Shown: one piece after another, positions 23,302 to 34,736 of the stretch | How positions within the stretch are numbered: the first letter of the stretch is position 1 | Layout of the letters: every line of letters starts with the position of its first letter | Origin: Saturnia japonica | Lineage: Eukaryota; Arthropoda; Insecta; Lepidoptera; Saturniidae | NCBI GenBank assembly: GCA_033032175.1 | Contig: CM065309.1 | Span: forward strand, 21,390,001-21,454,000 | Reading direction: 5' to 3' | DNA length: 64,000 nt | Notes under the pieces: generated by a model | What the model was told of the DNA's origin: nothing | Databases searched by the model: none | Seen by the model: only the letters and a program-made list of their open reading frames with translations | Made by a program: the position numbers and the translations under genes

Positions 23302-25197
23302 TTGGAACTTCAAGGCGCACTAATAGCTGCACGTTTAGCGGACACTCTTTGCAACGCTCACAAATTAAAACCGCGCAACCGAATTTTTTGGTGTGACTCT
23401 ATGAACGTTCTTGGGTGGCTTCGCAACGACGCACGTAAATTCAAGCCCTTCGTCGCCAACCGTTTAGGCGAAATTTTAGAACTGTCTAATGTCAGTGAAT
23501 GGCGATGGGTTCCAACTGCATTAAATATAGTTGATGATGCTACACGCCTTAGTAGAGAACATTTAAACATAAAATCACGCTGGTTTGTCGGCCCACAGTT
23601 TTTATATTCAAATCAGTGGCCAACTGAACCTAAAGTTAATATAATGACTAATCAATCTGATCTCAAACCAAAGCATAGAATCATTTATCATGCAATTGTT
23701 GATGAGCCTTTCCATCCTCTGGCTCCCATTGCAGCTAGTGCACAGCGTATTAGTAGGTGGTTATGTTCAGTTCGAGCCACTGCATTAGCGCATTTATTTG
23801 CCCGTAAGCTGCTCATTTTACGCGGTAGAGTAGATAGCACTGGGTTAACTCCTTCTCATTTAACAGCTTCCCATCTACAAATAGCAGAAATTCATATTTT
23901 ATGGCAAAGTCAATTAGATTGTTTCAAAGCAGAGATTACTTGCCTAAAAAATAACACACCACTACCACGTAAAAGTAAATTGCTTAAACTTTCTCCCACT
24001 TTATGCGACGACAACTTACTTCGTTTATTCGGACGCATCACTGCTACTGAACACGTCAAGACTCCAACCAAATGCCCCATCATACTCGATGGAAGACATC
24101 CAGCTGTTCGCCTCCTAGTACTCCGATACCACCAAAGAGCTGCACATGCTAACACTGAAACAATAGTGAATGAACTCCGCCAACTTTACTGGATCATCAA
24201 TTTGAGAAGCACGGTTCGTTCCGTTGCGCACAACTGCCTTTTTTGTAGACACCAGAAGGCAAAACCTTTCGATCCTCCTATGGGAAAACTTCCAGAAGCA
24301 AGACTCGCGCACTACGAAAGACCTTTCTCATTTATTGGTCTAGACTACTTCGGACCTCTCCAAGTCACCGTAGGCCGAAGACATGAAAAGCGGTATATCG
24401 CTCTATATACGTGCTTGGTTACGAGAGCCGTACACTTGGAAGTAGTTTACAGCCTTACCACAGATGCAGCTATGATGAGTCTGAGAAGGTTTATTGCTCG
24501 CCGAGGATTACCACGTCAAGTCTTTTCTGACAACGGAACTGCCTTTGTCGGTTTAAGCAGAGAACTTAAGAAATTGTACGAAGAACAAATGACAATTTTT
24601 GCGGCAAATGAGTTGATACAATGGAAGTTCATTCCACCCGCTGCTCCTTTTATGGGCGGAGCATGGGAGCGCTTAGTACGCAGTATAAAGACCACGCTCA
24701 AAGTGACACTCAAAGATAAGTCGCCCACAGACGAAGTTTTATCAACTCTCCTCCTGGAAGCAGAAGCGATTGTGAATAGTAGACCTCTCACGCACGTCTC
24801 TCCTGATCCTGACTATCCCGAAGCTCTCACTCCTTTTCATTTTTTAATTGGGACGTCTTCAGTCAATCGTTTATCTTTTGAAGTTGAGGAAAGCGACCTT
24901 CATGGCAGAATTCGGTGGAAAAGGGCAGCCAGAATGGCCGACCACTTTTGGCGACGTTGGTTGGTGGAGTACCTGCCTCTTCTGAATCCAACTAAAGGAA
25001 CTGGACAGCAACCAAATATAAAAGTGGGAGATGTGGTTCTAATAGCGGACAATAATTTACCTCGTGGTGTTTGGCCAAAGAGAAGAATCGTATCTCTATA
25101 TTATGGCAAGGATGAAATTCCTAGAGTAGCTGATGTCGCCACCTCTGTGGGCCAGCTAAAGAGACCCCTCAAAAAATTAATTCTTCTGTCTAGTTAG
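23302..25197 (+). CDS. pol: BEL Pol part 2: RNase H remainder and integrase
   Basis: Continuation of the same frame after the internal TGA, also open through 23269-23301. The first 130 codons include the rest of RNase H (FWCDSMNVLGWL, WVPTALNIVDDATR). The integrase zinc finger is at about 274-315 (RYHQRAAH and CLFCRH: HHCC). The catalytic core has D in FIGLDYFGP (about 346), D in VFSDNGTAF (about 408) and E in GGAWERL (about 454), with 45 residues between the second D and E. The C-terminal DUF5641-type module (DHFWRRWLVEYLPLL) is at about 548-565. All catalytic residues that can be seen are intact. A 769-bp slice, genomic 23690-24458, is copied at 27546-28314. Confidence 0.9.
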   Translation: MELQGALIAARLADTLCNAHKLKPRNRIFWCDSMNVLGWLRNDARKFKPFVANRLGEILELSNVSEWRWVPTALNIVDDATRLSREHLNIKSRWFVGPQFLYSNQWPTEPKVNIMTNQSDLKPKHRIIYHAIVDEPFHPLAPIAASAQRISRWLCSVRATALAHLFARKLLILRGRVDSTGLTPSHLTASHLQIAEIHILWQSQLDCFKAEITCLKNNTPLPRKSKLLKLSPTLCDDNLLRLFGRITATEHVKTPTKCPIILDGRHPAVRLLVLRYHQRAAHANTETIVNELRQLYWIINLRSTVRSVAHNCLFCRHQKAKPFDPPMGKLPEARLAHYERPFSFIGLDYFGPLQVTVGRRHEKRYIALYTCLVTRAVHLEVVYSLTTDAAMMSLRRFIARRGLPRQVFSDNGTAFVGLSRELKKLYEEQMTIFAANELIQWKFIPPAAPFMGGAWERLVRSIKTTLKVTLKDKSPTDEVLSTLLLEAEAIVNSRPLTHVSPDPDYPEALTPFHFLIGTSSVNRLSFEVEESDLHGRIRWKRAARMADHFWRRWLVEYLPLLNPTKGTGQQPNIKVGDVVLIADNNLPRGVWPKRRIVSLYYGKDEIPRVADVATSVGQLKRPLKKLILLSS

Positions 25198-25204
25198 GCA
25201 ATTT

Positions 25205-25222
25205 AAAAAAAAAAGGGGAGGA
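25205..25222 (+). other. BEL polypurine tract
   Basis: An uninterrupted purine run, A-rich then GGGGAGGA, sits directly before the right LTR, where plus-strand DNA synthesis is primed. Confidence 0.85.
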
Positions 25223-25403
25223 TGTTGAGAATCGGACCTTCTTTAATTTCTTTTTAATGTTTAATTTAAGAATTATATATATATGTCATTATTTTTATTG
25301 TTCGTTCAATATACGTCAAATGTAATATGTATTAAAAGATCGCCAATTTTCCTGTTTCTCTCCTAAGCCCTAATCTTTCACAAAAACTGAGCTATCCGCA
25401 ACA
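25223..25403 (+). repeat. BEL element 3' LTR
   Basis: 181 bp, the same as the 5' LTR except for one T fewer in a T run. It is followed by GTATT, the target-site duplicate. Confidence 0.93.
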
Positions 25404-25408
25404 GTATT

Positions 25409-26424
25409 CATAGAATATTAATATGCTCAACACTGTTGTATAGTTGAAAAAAAAAAAGATAAACCTGATCCAATTTCTTACCGGTTCTTCTCGATAACTG
25501 GGATGTTTTGACGTTCTTATGAGCCTTCTTAGGGCCTAAATTTAATAAAGATTTTTTGATTTAGATTTTGATCCGTAGCGTGAATCTGACTCACATTTTC
25601 TCGATTTTTATTTTTTGATATTTTCCTTTAAGATTTGTACTATTATATTATCACAAATTTTACACATGTACGTATCACTGTTTTGAAAATAGAGCAAATT
25701 TAGATGTTAAAAAACCGTTTCATATAAAGGACCTATGTTTCTTGTATGAACCTAATATTTATATCATTTTTACTAAAATTATCTGCCATGATAATAGATT
25801 ATATTATTATACAACCGGGCTGTCTATTACGGCTTAAAAGAGATATAAACATATAGTACAAGCTTACTATAGGATTAATTTTTTGGGAATGCAACTCTAA
25901 AAATGTGACAGTTTACTCTTTCTTGTTTTACAATATTCTAATATATATTCGAGAGGAATGAAGAACAAAAAAACTAAGATCAATTTAATTTTGTTCATTA
26001 CACTGGTAAGATTCTTGTTTATGATAACAGTTTTGTAAACAAGTGTACTTTCTTTACAACGAATAAATAATAGTGGATCATATTTACGATCTATTGCGTT
26101 GGGTTTGCCTACATAACTCCGCCGCCTCATTTATTCCGATTATGTACAATTCCATATTCTTAATAGTTTACTATAACATTCAGACAACAGTAGTGAATAG
26201 TATGATATATTTATCCTTACTCTATTATTTATAAGGTTATGTAGTTCTGTCTGTACAAGTAATTTATTTTACAAATTTCTTGATAGACATGTATAGAGTG
26301 TAGAAGAACTATAGAAAAGGGAGGATCCTCCGGCCAGACGGGTGTTATGTCTGGCGGGCAGCTGCCCAATGGTTGTAGTCGGGTTCTTGTATATATACTC
26401 AATTGAAGAGTTAATTTCTATAGC
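25409..26424. other. AT-rich region right of BEL element
   Basis: AT-rich with no gene. A short GC-rich palindromic stretch near 26332-26372 (CCAGACGGGTGTTATGTCTG, GGCAGCTGCCC) is the only visible feature, probably the end of a repeat. Confidence 0.5.
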
Positions 26425-27545
26425 GCGATGTAGGATGCGTCGTATGTGGTTCGATAGATGTCGCTATGTGTCGCTCGCTATGTAGATGTCGCTACAAGAG
26501 AATGAATTTAAAGATTTTTTTTTTGTCTGTTTTAATTTTATCATTATAGTTTTAGTTAGCATTGTGGCTACAATTTCACCTGATGTTAAGTGACGATATG
26601 GCTAAAGATGATAGCTAAGTATAGTAGAAGAAATGGTAGAGGACTGCTTCTCGAGTGTAGCTGCCGGAACTATATATATTGATTATTGGCGACAGATTTT
26701 CAAGGTGAGGGTGGTAGCTAGCCAGGCGGTCATTAGAAAAAGCCCTACCACCATGCTATGGTTTCATCACGATGTGTTTCTAAAAGCTGAGGCTCATTGC
26801 AAGAATTCGATCTCTCTTCGATCGACGTGATGTCCGTCACACTACCACAGTATCATCATTACTCCATTGCATCATCTGTCCGTATATCTCGATTTAACTC
26901 AAAATCGTTTTGACCGATTTTTATCATATTTCGTACACGGGAAGCGAACGTCAATCCTCAATTGATGGGTTATAAGAATTATCCATACTACTTTTAGAAA
27001 TCGTAACAAAATAATTCAAATTATCTAATTTGTTGTTAACCTCAATCGACTTTGATAGTTTTGTACACGGAATGTACAGCTATAAGAATCGTTATTAATA
27101 CTTCTAGTCTAATTTATTATTACAGTAATATAATGTGAATTGACTTCTTATATGGAGACCGCATCAGATTTAACCTAATTACGTATTTTCGTTATGCAAA
27201 GGCCCCAGTTTGCTTAGTAGTAAAAGGCTTGTTCCCGATAGAAGACACAGACGTTATAATTATACCAAGCCATTGACGTAGGTATAATAGTTCCAAATAT
27301 CACGGCTGAGTGCCTTAAGCGCTCGCCCCCAATCCCGGTAAAGTTGTAAAAGCCGCAACGGCTCTGTTTTTGGATGGGGCCCCTAAGGCTAACAGCAAGG
27401 TCAGACAGAAAAAAAAAGTTTCAAATATTTAGTTCAGTACATTTTCGGCCATAATTCATGGTATATCCAATCAGAAACAACTAACCAGGTTTATAAATTG
27501 AAATGTGCAATCCTTGTCTAAATGACAATTCCATAGATTTTGAAT
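26425..27545. repeat. Host segment, copy A of duplication around BEL slice
   Basis: About 1.12 kb that recurs as 28315-29460. It starts GCGATGTAGGATGCG and ends ATTTTGAATA just before a BEL pol slice. It contains a minus-strand SINE (26548-26885), a Helitron-like segment (about 26880-27110) and repeat F1 (27301-27359). Its last 20 bases before the BEL slice (CCATAGATTTTGAATATG) have shifted towards the BEL sequence at the corresponding place (CATAGAATCATTTATCATG), whereas copy A' ends CCCTGATTTTGAATAGTG. Confidence 0.8.
26548..26885 (-). mobile_element. tRNA-derived SINE-like copy, minus strand
   Basis: Begins GTGGCTACAATTTCACCTGA and ends near ACTACCACAG. The middle (AGCCCTACCACCATGCTATG and GGTTTCATCACGATG) is the reverse complement of the SINE body at 44795-45020. 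The corresponding part of the duplicate lies at 28440-28745. Confidence 0.6.
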
Positions 27546-28314
27546 ATGCAATTGTTGATGAGCCTTTCCATCCTCTGGCTCCCATTGCAGCTAGTGCACA
27601 GCGTATTAGTAGGTGGTTATGTTTAGTTCGAGCCACTGCATTAGCGCATTTATTTGCCCGTAAGCTGCTCATTTTACGCGGTAGAGTAGATAGCACTGGG
27701 TTAACTCCTTCTCATTTAACAGCTTCCCATCTACAAATAGCAGAAATTCATATTTTATGGCAAAGTCAATTAGATTGTTTCAAAGCAGAGATTACTTGCC
27801 TAAAAAATAACACACCACTACCACGTAAAAGTAAATTGCTTAAACTTTCTCCCACTTTATGCGACGACAACTTACTTCGTTTATTCGGACGCATCACTGC
27901 TACTGAACACGTCAAGACTCCAACCAAATGCCCCATCATACTCGATGGAAGACATCCAGCTGTTCGCCTCCTAGTACTCCGATACCACCAAAGAGCTGCA
28001 CATGCTAACACTGAAACAATAGTGAATGAACTCCGCCAACTTTACTGGATCATCAATTTGAGAAGCACGGTTCGTTCCGTTGCGCACAACTGCCTTTTTT
28101 GTAGACACCAGAAGGCAAAACCTTTCGATCCTCCTATGGGAAAACTTCCAGAAGCAAGACTCGCGCACTACGAAAGACCTTTCTCACTTATTGGTCTAGA
28201 CTACTTCGGACCTCTCCAAGTCACCGTAGGCCGAAGACATGAAAAGCGGTATATCGCTCTATATACGTGCTTGGTTACGAGAGCCGTACACTTGGAAGTA
28301 GTTTACAGCCTTAC
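27546..28314 (+). pseudogene. 769-bp slice of BEL integrase/pol
   Basis: Colinear with 23690-24458 without any indel and with two substitutions that I can see (a C to T early, giving L for S in the SVRATA context, and a T to C near the end, giving L for F before IGLDYF). It covers the end of the RNase H/integrase spacer, the HHCC zinc finger and the first catalytic D region, then stops abruptly inside VYSLT. It has no LTR, no target duplication and no polypurine tract, so it is not an ordinary insertion. It is open as part of a 281-codon frame from 27503. Its flanks are copies of one host segment. Confidence 0.9.
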
Positions 28315-29460
28315 GCGATGTAGGATGCAGTCGTATGATGAGTTCTGAGAGAGGTCGCTATGTGCTCGCTCGCTATGTAGATGTACGCTACAAGAGAATG
28401 AATTTCAAGATTTTTTTCTTTGTCTGTTTTAATTTTATCATTATAGTTTTAGTTAGCATTGTGGCTACAATTTCACCTGATGTTAAGCAGACGATATGGC
28501 TAAAGATGATAGCTAAGTATAGAAGAACAAATGGTACAGGACTGCTTCTCGAGTGTAGCTGCCGGAACTATATATGAGTTGATTGGCGACAGATTCAAGG
28601 TGAGGGTGGTAGCTAGCCAGCGGTCATTAGAAAAAGCCCTACCACGCATGCTATGGTTTCATCACGATGTGTTTCTAAAAGCTGAGGCTCATTGCAAGAA
28701 TTCGATCTCGCTTAGATCGACGTGATGTCCGTCACACTACCACAGTATCATCATTACTCCAGTTGCATCATCTGTCCGTATATCTCGATTTAAGTCGACC
28801 ATCGTTTTGACCGAAGTTTTTATCATACTCTCCTACACTGGAAGCGAACGTCAATCCTCAATTGATGGTATAAGAATTATCCATACTACTTTTACGAAAT
28901 CGTAACAAAATAATTCAAATGATCCTGACTATCCCGTTAAGCTCTCAATCGACTTTGATCAGTTTTGTACATTGGAATGTACAGTCTATCAGAATCGTTA
29001 TTAATACGTTCTAGTCTAATTTATTATGACAGTAATATAATGTGAAATTGACTTCTTATATGGAGACCGCATCAGAATTTAACCTAATTACGTATTTTCG
29101 TTATGCAAAGGCCCAGTTTGCTTAGTACGTAAAAGGCTTGTTCCCGATAGAAGACACAGACGTTATAATTATACCAAGCCATTGACGTAGGTATAATAGT
29201 TCCAAATATCACGGCTGAGTGCCATAAGCGTTCGCCCCCAAACCCGGTAAAGTTGTAAAAGCCGCAACGGCTCTGTTTTTGGATGGGGCCCCTAAGGCTA
29301 ACAGCAAGGTCAGACAGAAAAAAAAAGTTTCAAATATTTAGTTCAGTACATTTCTACTACCATAATATCATGGTGTATCCAATCAGAAACAAGTTATCGA
29401 GGTCTTATAAATTTAAATGTGCCATCCTTGTCTAAATGACAACTTCCCTGATTTTGAATA
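28315..29460. repeat. Host segment, copy A' with BEL-like patches
   Basis: Duplicate of 26425-27545 with many single-base indels. At several places, in the right order, it departs from copy A exactly where it resembles BEL sequence downstream of the slice: GATGCAG...ATGATGAG near 28326, TTAAGCAGA near 28482, GAAGAACAAATG near 28523, ATGAGTTGAT near 28574, GCTTAGA near 28710, CGAAGTTTTTATCATACTCT near 28812 and GATCCTGACTATCCCG at 28921. The counterparts in the element are between 24460 and 24830. See findings. Confidence 0.8.
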
Positions 29461-30554
29461 GTGTTGTATTACTATTTTACTAAAGGAAATGGAGTATACA
29501 ATGCTATTTCTCATAATATTTTAATTAAATTGTGTTTTAGTTGTATGTGAGAGCAGACTAATAATAACAGGCGCCAAATATCTGTAAACGTATTTGGTTA
29601 ATAAATCATAATATGTTAACAGCCGCTTGGGAATTTCGAATCAGTTGCGGGCCCGTGACTTTATAAGAAAAGTAGCTGTTGGTTATAGTTAAATCTTTTT
29701 TCAATCCTTCATCATTCTAAATTCCTAGATATTATGATAAGTATGAATTATAAAACTGTTTTGCTTCCTTTAAATACATTAAAACCTTCATGCAAACGTA
29801 TTGGTACCTACTAAGCGCGTTAAATTTTTTCTGCGATTAATAATTTTTCTGTTGTTAATTTTTATCACGGATAAAATTATACTATTTATGTTATTTTGAA
29901 TCCTGCTTGCTCTTAGATCATCTAATGAACAGAATTATTTCAGTGCAATAAAGTGTAAGCACTATTGGTTATATCAGTTATAAGTGTGTACCTATATAAG
30001 CCGGAGCTTATTTCCGACTTAATTGAAAATTGAAATATTCTACGATTATTTACTTAGGGCACAACTATTATTTCTTTCAGACAATTATTACATACAGTCA
30101 GTTATTATTTATTAGACATAATTATTAGATTTAAAGCACGCGTAATCACAGACATGCTATAGAGACAACTGTCTTCTCTCCGAGGGTTCGTGAGTATCCT
30201 CAAATAGCGTGAATAGGTGTTGCATTCGAGTTCCTAAACTGTATCTCTATATAAGCATTAGTCTTAGGGGTAAACAAGCGAAGAAAGGTTTAACTATGCA
30301 TTGAGTACCTGGAATAGGTACCTTGTCTAGAAAAATACCACTTTCACTAAACTGTTCGAAAGTAACAACCTGTTACATAATTCTATCTCTTTCTATCACT
30401 ATAACTGAGTAGAGTAAATAGATCTGTTTGTATCTCTCTCTAACAAAGTAAACATACTTCAGCATAAATAGAGAAGAGCATGTTTCAAACTGAAATAGTT
30501 TGAAACATATAATAATTTACTATATTATTCCAATAATAATATACATGAAGCAAA
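29461..30554. other. AT-rich region, no feature seen
   Basis: AT-rich and without a supported gene. A small palindrome GTTTCAAACTGAAATAGTTT with AACTATTTCAGTTTGAAAC symmetry at 30482-30509 is the only visible structure. Confidence 0.5.
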
Positions 30555-30860
30555 AGTTTTCGGTACCTTTTTAAGCGTATTGCGTGCACGGAAGACTGTG
30601 AGATTTGGCATGGTTAATGTTTATATGGAGAACGAGTGCAGAAAGCTAAAATTCATCTATAATATCTGTTACTAATATATTAAATTAATGAATACTGGGA
30701 ATCCTAAATATTGACAACACTCGACGAAAAGTGACAGCAAGTGATGTAGATAAATACTTATTGTTTAGGTTCATGAATACTGCAAATGTCAAACAGAAAA
30801 TACTCTATGATCAAAAAGTCGCTGGTCGAATTTCGACCTTAGGACGATCGTTAGTTCCGA
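30555..30860 (-). repeat. Interspersed repeat F4, copy 4
   Basis: Minus-strand copy with the longest preserved middle: CCTTTTTAAGCGTATTGCGT, TAATATCTGTTACTAATATA, TCGACGAAAAGTGACAGCAA, TTGTTTAGGTTCATGAATAC, GTCAAACAGAAAATA and TCGCTGGTCGAATTTCGACC. An 80-codon frame across it is not a gene. Confidence 0.7.
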
Positions 30861-31659
30861 TAAATAAGTTTCACCTTGTAGTATTCTATACGAGTATGTT
30901 CATTTCTGTTAAGTCAATTTGGCTTTCAACACGTCATTTACAAAATATCTTTCCACATGGACTATTAAGGTAGAGGCTTCCACGGTCCGTAACATAGCGA
31001 ACGGACACGCCATGGGAAAAACTTTGTCTGTGAGAGCGCAGATAAGTCCGCAGCGTTAATGTTCAATGCGTGGTTGTCAGTGCTCGTCTGCCGTGATTGA
31101 GAGTATGCAATATCACGAACCGTTGCGATAGCGTAACATAAAATATTATAGTATCTCAAGGTATTACAATTTGTTAGGGTATGTTAATATACGAAATCAT
31201 GCCAGTCTCTTGATCGTCTGCTTAGGTATCGCACCTTTTTCGAACATTAGTCGTAGCAATACACTCATGAGAGAAATGTGAGAGACGCGTTATCGACATT
31301 CGAGAGATATTTTATCTTAACATAAATATTATAGAATCTTCACTGTTTATCTCGAGCTTCACATACTGCGATAGTTAAGATTCACATTGACCTAGATGGA
31401 ACCCATCTATCGAATTATAAATTCAAGGACCACGTTCAGCAGATTTTACTGTAAAGATCTGATATATTAGTCTTTGCAGTTTCATATTGGAAGATTAGTT
31501 TTATGAACAATATATTACCACGTATGAAGACTGTTGCATACAATTAGGCACAAGTGTTTGATTACCTCGTTATTGCATTTTTGTCGTTTATCAGGTATCG
31601 TTATACTAGAGGTCGGTTCGTTTGTTGAAGATGTATTTCATAATACTTAACACCCGCTA
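30861..31659. other. Intergenic, one GC-richer stretch
   Basis: About 30960-31140 is less AT-rich (CTTCCACGGTCCGTAACATA and following) and looks single-copy within the window. No frame or motif identifies it. The rest is AT-rich. Confidence 0.45.
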
Positions 31660-31905
31660 TATTTTAAGGCTTCATCAGCACTATTATGCCTTCCCCAAAG
31701 ATCGCATCTCGCAGGTTTGCGCAACTTTTACCAAGTCGTTGGACCACCTTTTCTACAGCCCCATCGGTCATCTGTTCTACGAGCTACATGCTCCACCCGC
31801 GACCAATCAAGTATAGCTATTCTTAGGACTATCACGGTAACTTTGGTTCTCATTTCTGATTTGACCGCGTTGAGAAACTCCCAACATAACATTTTTCGTT
31901 GACCT
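31660..31905 (-). pseudogene. RTE-type LINE reverse transcriptase C-terminus, decayed
   Basis: On the minus strand the segments EHVARRTDDRW and, in another frame, RWSNDLVKVA appear in the order expected for the C-terminal region of RTE-clade endonuclease/reverse transcriptase proteins, which have an AGH.aRr.DgRW ... GRP..RW.DDl.kvaG pattern (from memory). The spacer between them is shortened and there are frame changes, so the copy is dead. The RTE-like 3' tail at 3493-3545 is consistent with this family being active in the genome. Confidence 0.5.
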
Positions 31906-32759
31906 TTGAGTTACTTTGAACTTTCTTATGAGGCCCATAATTAGATTATTTTTCAAAGATTATTTAGTTCTAACTAATTTAACAATATATGCGTTTACTA
32001 ATATATTACGTAGTTTATATGGACTACTGGCGAATATAATATACCATTTACATTAAGGTCTCTTGCAATATCAATCAATTATAGTACTGAAGAATAGTTA
32101 ATTGGTAATCTAGTACTATGAAGAGAGCTAGTCGTGTAAATATAATACATACCTACTCGTATATTACATTTACTTTAATTTTGGAGTTCTATATGTACAT
32201 GTATTATTCAGAATTTTGTGATACATTCTCATTCTCATTTTAATTTGGAATTCCTAACCAAACGCCAGATATTTAAGATCAAATTGGACAGTTCAAGACA
32301 ACGCCACTTTCATATGCAAGGACCTAATATTTGAATATAAAATAATAACAAATTTGATTGACGACGAAGGATAATATCATGAGAAAACGTGGACAAAAGA
32401 ATTTATATAATATAAAGAAAAGGCATCATAATATTATTGGTGAATAGTCTAACTCCGCTTCGCTAACAATAATAAAGAAGGCATCAACGACGAGGAATAC
32501 AAGACACGCGTTTTATAGTGAGTCGTAAAGTTATAATTAACTTTCGTACATAAGCGTAACGTCTTCATTACATCATACATATGCATGTGTATATATATAC
32601 ACACTACGAATCTATATAATATACGTATGCATAATATACCTTTGATTATACAGAGTGGAAAAAACGAACGGGACATGGAGGATAAGTATGTTAAATATTG
32701 AAGATATCAAATTTTACTCAAAGGAAACATTCTTTTATTTTTTGAAATAATAATAACTG
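31906..32759. other. AT-rich region, no feature seen
   Basis: AT-rich intergenic DNA. No gene, no repeat matched elsewhere in the window. Confidence 0.5.
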
Positions 32760-32957
32760 CATTCTCAGAATTTTTAAAAAAGGTTACCTATACCGGGAAT
32801 CGAACCAACAAAAAAATGCAAAAAAACTAACGTACACTATGTTATTGGACTAATCGATAGGGTCTATGTTAAGGATAAAATATCTCGAATAAACATCGCA
32901 TCTTACAATTAAAGGAGACCACGACTACCACGTGCGCGAAGTCGCGGGCACAGCTAG
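32760..32957 (+). mobile_element. Helitron-like 3' end fragment
   Basis: Ends CGCGAAGTCGCGGGCACAGC with CTAG at 32954-32957 followed by T. The GC-rich palindromic end with terminal CTAG before a T is characteristic of lepidopteran nonautonomous Helitrons. No clear 5' end is visible. Confidence 0.5.
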
Positions 32958-33036
32958 TACAAAATAAAACCTGAAATGTTATTGTTTCTGTAAGCATTTT
33001 TAACGACAATAGTTTCAGGCTGAATTGAAACCCCCA

Positions 33037-33617
33037 TCTATACTTAATATTATAAAGCGGAACAGTTTTGTGTTTGTTTGTTTAAACACGCTTATCTCTG
33101 GAACTAACAGTCGGATTCCAAATATTCTTTTTGTTTATGATAGCCAGACTGTCGAGGAACTTTCAGATAGCTTTAAATATTCGAGGCTCACCCAAACTGA
33201 TTTATCTGCATGCGCTGGCGTAGTCGTTAGTATATAGTATATATATATAGTAGTTAATATATCTAAAAAAAGTTAACGATAGCATTCATATATACGCCAC
33301 AATAAGACACTTTGTGACAAAGATTTGTTGAAAATTAAAAAGTTAAAATAACAAAAGCGTAATTTTTAGATATAGCGTATTAATTCTTACGAAAAAAATT
33401 TACTTCACCATAAAGAAAATTTTATGAAGTTAAATTTCGCTCTGTAGAGTATGTTATTTGGACTCATAGTTTAGAATATAATGTGAAATTAAAATAATTT
33501 GTACTTGCGGGAAGAACAACTATGATAGACTACACGGGTGCTTCGGCGCGGAGCGGCGCGGCGGGGCACGCTGTTTTTCTGATAAAGTTAACACGGGTGA
33601 AACCGTCGCGTAGCTAG
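33037..33617 (+). mobile_element. Helitron-like nonautonomous element
   Basis: Starts TCTATACTTAATATTATAAA directly after an A (33036) and ends CGCGTAGCTAG at 33617 directly before a T, matching Helitron insertion between A and T with TC and CTAG termini. A GC-rich segment GGCGCGGAGCGGCGCGGCGG lies near the 3' end. It contains the TCTCTGGAACTAACAGTCGG motif also seen near 61350 and 61490. Confidence 0.55.
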
Positions 33618-34736
33618 TAATATATAAAGTTTAACAATATATATTAGAGAGTTTAAAAATGAAATTTAATCATTTAGAATACATTAATTATATTCAGATT
33701 AAGGTAAACACGTACAATAGCTACCTGTTATATTGATTCGTATGTGAAAATGATTATTTCAGTTTTAAGTGTTATTTTTTTGTGAAGTATAATGTTTCTA
33801 TAACTATTATTACATTACTTCTACAATTATAATTCTATAATTCACACAAAAACACACACATACACACACGCAACACACTCAAACACACATATTCTTTCTG
33901 TAATTTTGTCTTATTTCAATATTACCAATTAGTATATGAATCGTTGTCGATTATAGAATAGCTTCTATTATTACTGTCGTCAACATAATTACTTATGTGT
34001 TCATTAAATATTCTGTTCCGTTCTGTTCTATTCTATTCCATAGTATACTAGCTAGTTCGGGAGACGTTGTTCCCCACTTTGCGATAGCAAATAACTCAGC
34101 CGCATCGCTAGCTATACCGGGGTTTTTCACCCTGAAATATTTCCAGGACCATAACAAATAAAACAAAAAAAAGAATTACGCATATCCAGAATCCGAGTTT
34201 TGAGTTTATGGTCTTGAGTTCATACAAAAATCCGATAGAAAAAAACCTGACTTTCAATACTTTTCCATAGGAACTTAATTTGGACTATTACAAAATAAAT
34301 AAAAAATTGTCGAATCTGTCCGAGCCCTCCCAAGTGTTGCACAGTAGGTACCAACAAACAAAATTTCATTATTATTTTTGTAATTTATAATAATAGTAAT
34401 TTTATCCATGCGTACCCGGTGACCCGAGCTAGTATTGCGGATAATGTTGTTCCTTAGATTTCATTGGTCGTATATACTTTCTCTAATAATAGACAACAAT
34501 AGCAAAAAGAACACTGTATGTCAATAGGAAAAACTTTACTGCGAATCTCTGTACTGACCGCAACGTTTTATAGCGTAATAAAAACCACAAAAATGAAAAT
34601 AGATAAAATAAAATGTAGGAAAAATAACAAACGAATTTCGTGACTTTCTATAAATTTATTAACGGCATATAATATATCTAGGGGTATTTCATTGTTCTGA
34701 GAGACAACTCAGGATACCATACATAAAAAACTTCTG
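33618..34736. other. AT-rich region with two simple repeats
   Basis: Contains a CA-rich microsatellite at 33843-33892, a TTCTG/TTCTA pentamer repeat at 34012-34042 and, at 34050-34440, degraded Helitron-like or SINE scraps with two copies of GAGCTAGTATTGCGG/ACTAGCTAGTTCGGGAG-like ends. No gene. Confidence 0.5.
33843..33892 (+). repeat. CA-rich microsatellite
   Basis: Impure CACA tract, with CACACACATACACACACG in the middle. Confidence 0.8.

Larger units (their letters stand above)
19307..25403 (+). mobile_element. BEL/Pao LTR retrotransposon, near-complete
   Basis: A 6.1-kb element bounded by near-identical LTRs (19307-19488 and 25223-25403) and a 5-bp target duplication GTATT at 19302-19306 and 25404-25408. 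Internally it has a primer-site region just after the left LTR, gag, a pol frame holding protease, reverse transcriptase, RNase H and integrase, and a polypurine tract before the right LTR. Domain order, a DDG aspartyl-protease motif, YMDD reverse transcriptase and the C-terminal integrase extension are typical of the BEL/Pao superfamily. The LTRs differ only in one T-run length by eye, so insertion was recent. Two breaks are present: an apparent frameshift at the gag/pol boundary (about 21109-21117) and an in-frame TGA at 23266-23268. Both could be real or consensus errors. Confidence 0.93.

Noticed and set aside
27503..28348. 281-codon frame as a separate gene
   Set aside because: It is the BEL pol slice read through into unrelated flanking DNA at both ends.
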